A stretch of DNA of 30,075 nucleotides from Desulfobacteraceae bacterium (GTDB lineage Bacteria; Desulfobacterota; DSM-4660; Desulfatiglandales; Desulfatiglandaceae). The position numbers and the translations under genes are program-made. Of this stretch, positions 26,081 through 30,075 are shown one piece after another. Position 1 is the first letter of the stretch. The number at the start of each line of letters is the position of its first letter. The DNA is taken from the NCBI GenBank assembly GCA_020349865.1, contig CP070700.1:1744961-1775035 (forward strand), read 5' to 3'. The notes beneath the pieces were generated by a model that was not told where the DNA came from, ran no database searches, and worked only from the letters and a program-made list of their open reading frames with translations.

Positions 26081-26776
26081 ATGACCGAAACAGAGAATAG
26101 ATCTGGACATGCAGGACGGGTCCCGCTGAGTGCGCTAGTGCCAGAGGCATTTAAAATCGCTGACCGGATAGTGCGCGAGGCTGTGAAGCGAGAAGAAAAA
26201 CTCGGCTTAGAAATTCCTTGTACCAAGGGATGTACAGACTGCTGTCGATATTTGGTGCGCGTTTCCATTCCCGAAGCGCTTTACATTTATGAACGGTTAC
26301 TCGAATCTGAGAAACCATGGCGAGATAAAATCTTAGAAAGGTTTCAGCAGGCCGGGGAGACGTTAAAGCAAGCTGGCTTAGCCGAAAAACTTGAGTGCGA
26401 TCTCGTACGCCAGCCCGGGGACGTTTCTTACGGTCATCGGCTCCATCTACTTTCCCACCAATATCTATCGCTGCGTCTCGACTGTCCTTTCCTGGATGAC
26501 GAAATCTGTTCAATCTACTTGTGGCGGCCTCTAGCGTGTCGGCAGTATTTTGTCACTTCGCCCGTACGCTGGTGCAAGAACCCCTTTACCAATAATGTAC
26601 ACCGTCTGAGCTTAGCTCTTCATGTTAACGATCTCCTTGCTCAAAGGACAGCCGATGCTCTTGATGAACCATACAGGATGATCGTCCTCCCCCTTGCACT
26701 GAACTGGTCTTCCGAAAATCAGGAGCTAGCAAAACTTCAATGCTTTTCGTATTTAATTGGGGATTATTCTCCCTAA
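26081..26776 (+). CDS. YkgJ-family cysteine-cluster protein
   Basis: This 231-residue protein has the YkgJ-type CxxxCxxCC cluster (C47, C51, C54, C55 in CTKGCTDCC), followed by CPFLDDEICSIYLWRPLACR (C135, C143, C153), the usual second half of this putative Zn/Fe-S binding domain. The cluster is thought to chelate a metal; the biological role of the family is not established. The C-terminal 70 residues are less conserved in type. It is cytoplasmic, with no signal peptide. It lies 40 bases beyond relic C and converges with the minus-strand VWA gene, so it is probably not part of the effector island. Confidence 0.85.
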   Translation: MTETENRSGHAGRVPLSALVPEAFKIADRIVREAVKREEKLGLEIPCTKGCTDCCRYLVRVSIPEALYIYERLLESEKPWRDKILERFQQAGETLKQAGLAEKLECDLVRQPGDVSYGHRLHLLSHQYLSLRLDCPFLDDEICSIYLWRPLACRQYFVTSPVRWCKNPFTNNVHRLSLALHVNDLLAQRTADALDEPYRMIVLPLALNWSSENQELAKLQCFSYLIGDYSP

Positions 26777-26817
26777 AATGAAAGATACAATCGCTGGCGA
26801 TCTGAAATAAAAAGCAG

Positions 26818-28440
26818 TTACTCGTTTTTTGCCATGGTTGGAAGCAGTCGAACAAGAATAGGAATCTCGCCCTTTTCGCTTAATTCAATCTGAGCCTGCC
26901 AATCATGGTAATGGGGCAAAGTCAGAAGTATCTCATGTGTTCCAAGAGGAAGCTCAAGGTTCAGGGGAGTTTCACCTTTTGATACACCATCTATAAAAAC
27001 CTGAGCTCCGAGCGGCTTGCTTTTTACATTTAGTAAAGCGCCTATAGCCTTTTCGATCTCAGACGCTTCAGCGTCGGCCCCTCGGGACGCCCGATACAAG
27101 GTAAGGATATCCTGGAACTGGGGAGCATAAACAAAGTCACCCCCGGTGTTTCCGGCTAACTTTTTCAAGATAGCGAGATATTCTCTTTCCACCCGGGTGT
27201 AACCTACAGAGAGAATAGACACCTCCGATCGACGCGTTTCTCTAATGACCTCATCAAGGGTGGATTGACTTCCTTCGTCTTTTCCATCAGAGAATAGAAC
27301 CATGAACCTGTTTTCGCGATCCTCCTCTGTAAGGAAGGTGTTTGCCTTTATCAGCGCATCGAACAATACGGTTTGTGTTCCAGCGGTACGGAGCTCATTG
27401 ATCTTGCGTCTTAAGGACGTCTTTTCGGAAGTAAGGGGGCTGACCAGTTCAGCCTTGTCATCGAACGTCATGATCCCAGCACGATCGTTTGGCCCCATTA
27501 GCCTTACGAATTCCCTGGCTGATTTCTTAATACCTTCCAGGGGAGTCCCCTTCACAGAACCGCTGGTATCCACGACAAACAAATAAGCGGCTCCTTTTGC
27601 TGAACCGGGCAATGGAAAAGAAGAAAGAATGTTCAAGTTCAGGGCGGCCGGTACGTTGATGGGGGCCATGGGTTTGGGATCCTCGGCCGTCTCCTTATTG
27701 AGGGCCATCCGAACATCTGGTCGAACAACTGATTGAAGGTTCCTCTTCGTTTCGGTTTTTGTTAACCGCTCTAAGGGGTGATCGCGAGACATTGCCAGGA
27801 TCATTTCTCTGTGGACAGGTATGGAAGGGGACTCGATGGTGGGAATCGGTGAGAGTTCAAATGTGAAATCGGCACCGGCTCGAGTTCTTTCCCGAGGTGC
27901 CCCAATCTTTTGTAGTGTCTGAGAATATGTTGGGGTTAGCATTGCTTCTGCCTCGACAAGAACTTTCGGAGTATCTATCTTCACTGGTAAAGGCTCATCT
28001 GGCGGTGAAGGGTTGACAGCAGAAAGACGCAAAGGGGGTACATTAAAAGTGGTGACCATTGGTTTGCTTGCAGCTATTTGTCCTTCTCGAGCCACAGCGA
28101 CGGCACCCCGTGTTGGAATATTATCGACATTCAGGCGAGGTTCCAAATCACCCGCTGTTGGTATGGGACCAATCAGATTATCGATATTTCGATCCGTCTC
28201 GATCTGCATTGATATCGGACTCTTGGCCACAACGGCTTTTCTTGTCAAAATCTCTTCACTAATGGTGGCTTTGGGTTGAGGGGAAGGGGGTTCTTCCTTA
28301 AAAACCGCGGTCTCCATGGAGATGAGATCAATAGGTATTACTTCGGCAGGCAGTTCCAGGAATTTATACGCTCCCATCAAAAAGCCTGCATGGATAAGAC
28401 ACGAAATAAGAAGATATGGTGCAAGGCTATGTTTCTTCAC
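26818..28440 (-). CDS. TonB-like anchored VWA and PEGA domain protein
   Basis: This 540-residue protein starts at GTG (28440). An N-terminal membrane anchor (YLLISCLIHAGFLMGAYKFL, residues 9-28) is followed by a proline-rich region typical of TonB-like proteins (about 30-270). A von Willebrand A domain spans about 285-460, with an intact MIDAS motif DTSGS (291-295), a Thr near 356 and SDGKD (384-388). A PEGA domain ends the chain (about 470-535, SKPLGAQVFIDGVSKGETPL). VWA domains bind protein partners through a metal ion, and PEGA domains often sit at the envelope. The likely topology is one inner-membrane helix with a periplasmic body. It lies 18 bases after the TPR gene and is probably cotranscribed with it. 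No chaperone/MoxR partner is seen in the window. Confidence 0.85.
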   Translation of the reverse strand: MKKHSLAPYLLISCLIHAGFLMGAYKFLELPAEVIPIDLISMETAVFKEEPPSPQPKATISEEILTRKAVVAKSPISMQIETDRNIDNLIGPIPTAGDLEPRLNVDNIPTRGAVAVAREGQIAASKPMVTTFNVPPLRLSAVNPSPPDEPLPVKIDTPKVLVEAEAMLTPTYSQTLQKIGAPRERTRAGADFTFELSPIPTIESPSIPVHREMILAMSRDHPLERLTKTETKRNLQSVVRPDVRMALNKETAEDPKPMAPINVPAALNLNILSSFPLPGSAKGAAYLFVVDTSGSVKGTPLEGIKKSAREFVRLMGPNDRAGIMTFDDKAELVSPLTSEKTSLRRKINELRTAGTQTVLFDALIKANTFLTEEDRENRFMVLFSDGKDEGSQSTLDEVIRETRRSEVSILSVGYTRVEREYLAILKKLAGNTGGDFVYAPQFQDILTLYRASRGADAEASEIEKAIGALLNVKSKPLGAQVFIDGVSKGETPLNLELPLGTHEILLTLPHYHDWQAQIELSEKGEIPILVRLLPTMAKNE

Positions 28441-28458
28441 AGTTTGACCAAGTGATTG

Positions 28459-30075
28459 TTATTTACTCGGGTTGGAGGGCTTTTTCCCGGTGTTATTTTC
28501 CAAGCTAATGGCCTTTTCAAATTCGCTCTTGGCCTCTTTATGCATTCCCATTTCCGTGTACAACATTCCAAGATTGTTGTGGACATAATCGCGTTTCGGA
28601 TCACCCTCTGCTGCTTTTGAGAGATATTGAAATGCTTTATCATAAGATTTTTCCTGGAAATAGAGGACACCTAAGTTGTTGAGGGCATCTACATTGTCGG
28701 GTTCTAGGCTTAAAATATCCTGATACTGTTTGATCGTGTCTTCTTTTCGATCTTGAGAGGCAAAAATTTCCGCCAGTTTAAATCGTGCTGGGAGATTCTT
28801 GGTATTAATCCTCAGCGCCGCCTGGTATGCTTCTTTGGACCTTTCAATTTGATTTAATGCCTGCAATACGGTTCCCAGACCAAAATAAGCGTCTTCATGT
28901 CCAGGCGCGATCTCAATGGTCTTCTGGTAAGCTTCCGCGGCTTTCTCATATTCCTTCTTTGCCTCGAAAATGGTAGCAATGTTGTAGTACGCCTGAAAAA
29001 GAAGCGGATCGATGGCAACCACTCTCTGGAAGCCCTCAAGGGCTGTGTCCAGCTTGCCCATTTTACGGTAGATTACTCCCATATTGTTATGTGCTTCGGC
29101 AAAATCCGGTTTTAGCGTCGTTGCCTTTTGGTAAGCCACCAAGGCCTTTTCCACATGTCCCTGTTCACTGTAAATTGTGCCCAGATTGTTATAGGCTTCG
29201 GGAAAATACGGTTTCAAGGAAATCGCCTTTTGATAGTGCTGCTCAGCCTCTGCATATCGGCCATCCGCATCGTAAATGACCCCTAAGTTAAAATGAGCTT
29301 CGGGCATGGTCGGATCGATGTTTAGCGCCTCTTGATATTCCTCAGAGGCCTGCTGGTGTCGACCTTGGAGGTCATAGCAAAGGGCTAAGTGAAAACGAAT
29401 GTCCCCACGCGTTTGACCTCCGGATTTAGCGCGGAGAAGATGGTTGATGGCTTGATCGTAATCGCCCTTTTTTGTCAGAGCAATCCCCATACCCAGCTGT
29501 GCGTCGACGGAATCTGGCTCTACACTGAGAACCTGACCATATTCGTCCATAGAAGGTTGTATTTTTCCTGACTCCAGCAGGAGATCCGCAATCTGGATCC
29601 GGGCTTTCAGATGATTTGGATTTTGTTTGAGAGCCCATCGGAATTCCGCCATTGCCTCCTGATTCTGTTTTCTCTGTTTAAATACGAGACCGAGTTCGTA
29701 CCTGATATTTGGGTCAAACGGATGGTCTTTTCGCAAAGACTGGTACTGCGCTAAAGCCGAATCTGTTTTGCCTAATTTAAAATAGGCTTTTGCCAAGGCA
29801 ATTTGGATATCGGTGCTGCTTGGATGAATTTTAATCGCTTTTTCGTAGGCCTGGATGGCATCGTTGAACCGCTCTAGCTTGTACAAGGCCACTCCCAAAT
29901 TATAATGATCTTTCCATGATGTGGGATCTAGCGCAACAGCTCGCTTCAATGCATTCACGGCCTCGGGCAGTTTTTCCTGTATTGAAAAAACATAGCCAAG
30001 GTTCCTAAAAGCCACAACAGCGCTGTCATCCAGGGCAGTAACCTTTTTGAACTCTTCAATCGAATTGTCGAACAG
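28459..30075 (-). CDS. Tetratricopeptide-repeat protein, 5' end outside the window
   Basis: The frame is open to the window edge (538 visible residues) and no true start is visible; a GTG at 30015 is internal. It consists almost entirely of about 15 TPR units of 34 residues, each with the A-x-x-N-L-G-x-x-Y / Y-x-x-A-x-x-x-Y-x-x-A-x-x-x-x-P pattern (for example AYNNLGTIYSEQGHVEKALV), and ends with a short polar tail (NNTGKKPSNPSK). TPR arrays scaffold protein assemblies. Together with the downstream VWA/PEGA gene it suggests an envelope-associated protein complex. Whether it has a signal peptide or lipobox cannot be seen. Confidence 0.9.
   Translation of the reverse strand: MFDNSIEEFKKVTALDDSAVVAFRNLGYVFSIQEKLPEAVNALKRAVALDPTSWKDHYNLGVALYKLERFNDAIQAYEKAIKIHPSSTDIQIALAKAYFKLGKTDSALAQYQSLRKDHPFDPNIRYELGLVFKQRKQNQEAMAEFRWALKQNPNHLKARIQIADLLLESGKIQPSMDEYGQVLSVEPDSVDAQLGMGIALTKKGDYDQAINHLLRAKSGGQTRGDIRFHLALCYDLQGRHQQASEEYQEALNIDPTMPEAHFNLGVIYDADGRYAEAEQHYQKAISLKPYFPEAYNNLGTIYSEQGHVEKALVAYQKATTLKPDFAEAHNNMGVIYRKMGKLDTALEGFQRVVAIDPLLFQAYYNIATIFEAKKEYEKAAEAYQKTIEIAPGHEDAYFGLGTVLQALNQIERSKEAYQAALRINTKNLPARFKLAEIFASQDRKEDTIKQYQDILSLEPDNVDALNNLGVLYFQEKSYDKAFQYLSKAAEGDPKRDYVHNNLGMLYTEMGMHKEAKSEFEKAISLENNTGKKPSNPSK

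Noticed and set aside
26777..26817. Bidirectional terminator between convergent genes
   Set aside because: Only a four-base stem (ATCG/CGAT) without a T tract is visible, too weak to call.

Overview
The window looks like a type VI secretion (T6SS) vgrG effector island from a Gram-negative, probably Desulfobacterota-like (deltaproteobacterial) genome. That assignment is an inference. It rests on moderate GC, frequent GTG/TTG starts, signal-peptide proteins, and repeat types that I remember from sulfate-reducer genomes: a long palindromic element at 3720-3837 and relics of a Y1 (HUH) transposase. No rRNA, tRNA or CRISPR array is visible.

Layout, + strand. The window opens inside a VgrG spike gene (1-1791). 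It is followed by a DUF1795/EagR-type adaptor (1815-2300) and a PAAR tip protein with a long Ig/CnaB-like tail (2351-3685). Then come blocks that each seem to hold a carrier-like protein, a large putative effector and candidate immunity proteins. Block 1: the PAAR tail; a caspase-like protein with an FN3 insert (3862-5787); two PepSY-like proteins (5822-6583, 6720-6968). Block 2: an OmpA plus peptidoglycan-binding protein without signal peptide (6961-8487), coupled to a protein with a hydrophobic, possibly pore-forming C-terminus (8480-10603). Block 3: an Ig/CnaB carrier (10825-11739), a second caspase-like protein (11779-12828) and an exported helical protein (12897-13577). Block 4: a CnaB plus LysM carrier (14560-15534), an exported protein (15634-16971), a 1832-residue protein with papain-like and M23-like regions (16986-22484) and a beta-rich protein (22631-24250). 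Block 5: a LysM-CnaB-PG_binding protein (24837-25463) and the N-terminal stump of a third caspase-like protein (25506-25850).

Blocks 3, 4 and 5 are separated or ended by degenerate repeats that start with a GTCCATAAATAAGT-like end and carry the 5' part of a dead Y1 transposase gene (13764-14374, 24230-24755, 25851-26040). Two of these copies sit exactly where a neighbouring gene ends, and probably truncate it.

Right flank. After the last relic the content turns housekeeping-like: a YkgJ-type cysteine-cluster protein (26081-26776, +), then convergent minus-strand genes for a TonB-anchored VWA/PEGA protein (26818-28440) and, upstream of it, a TPR protein running off the window end (28459-30075).

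Working model (inference): VgrG and PAAR form the puncturing tip. The Ig/CnaB, LysM and PG-binding modules act as docking or cell-wall adaptors. The caspase-like, papain/M23-like and hydrophobic proteins are the toxic payloads, and the PepSY-like and signal-peptide proteins protect the producer.
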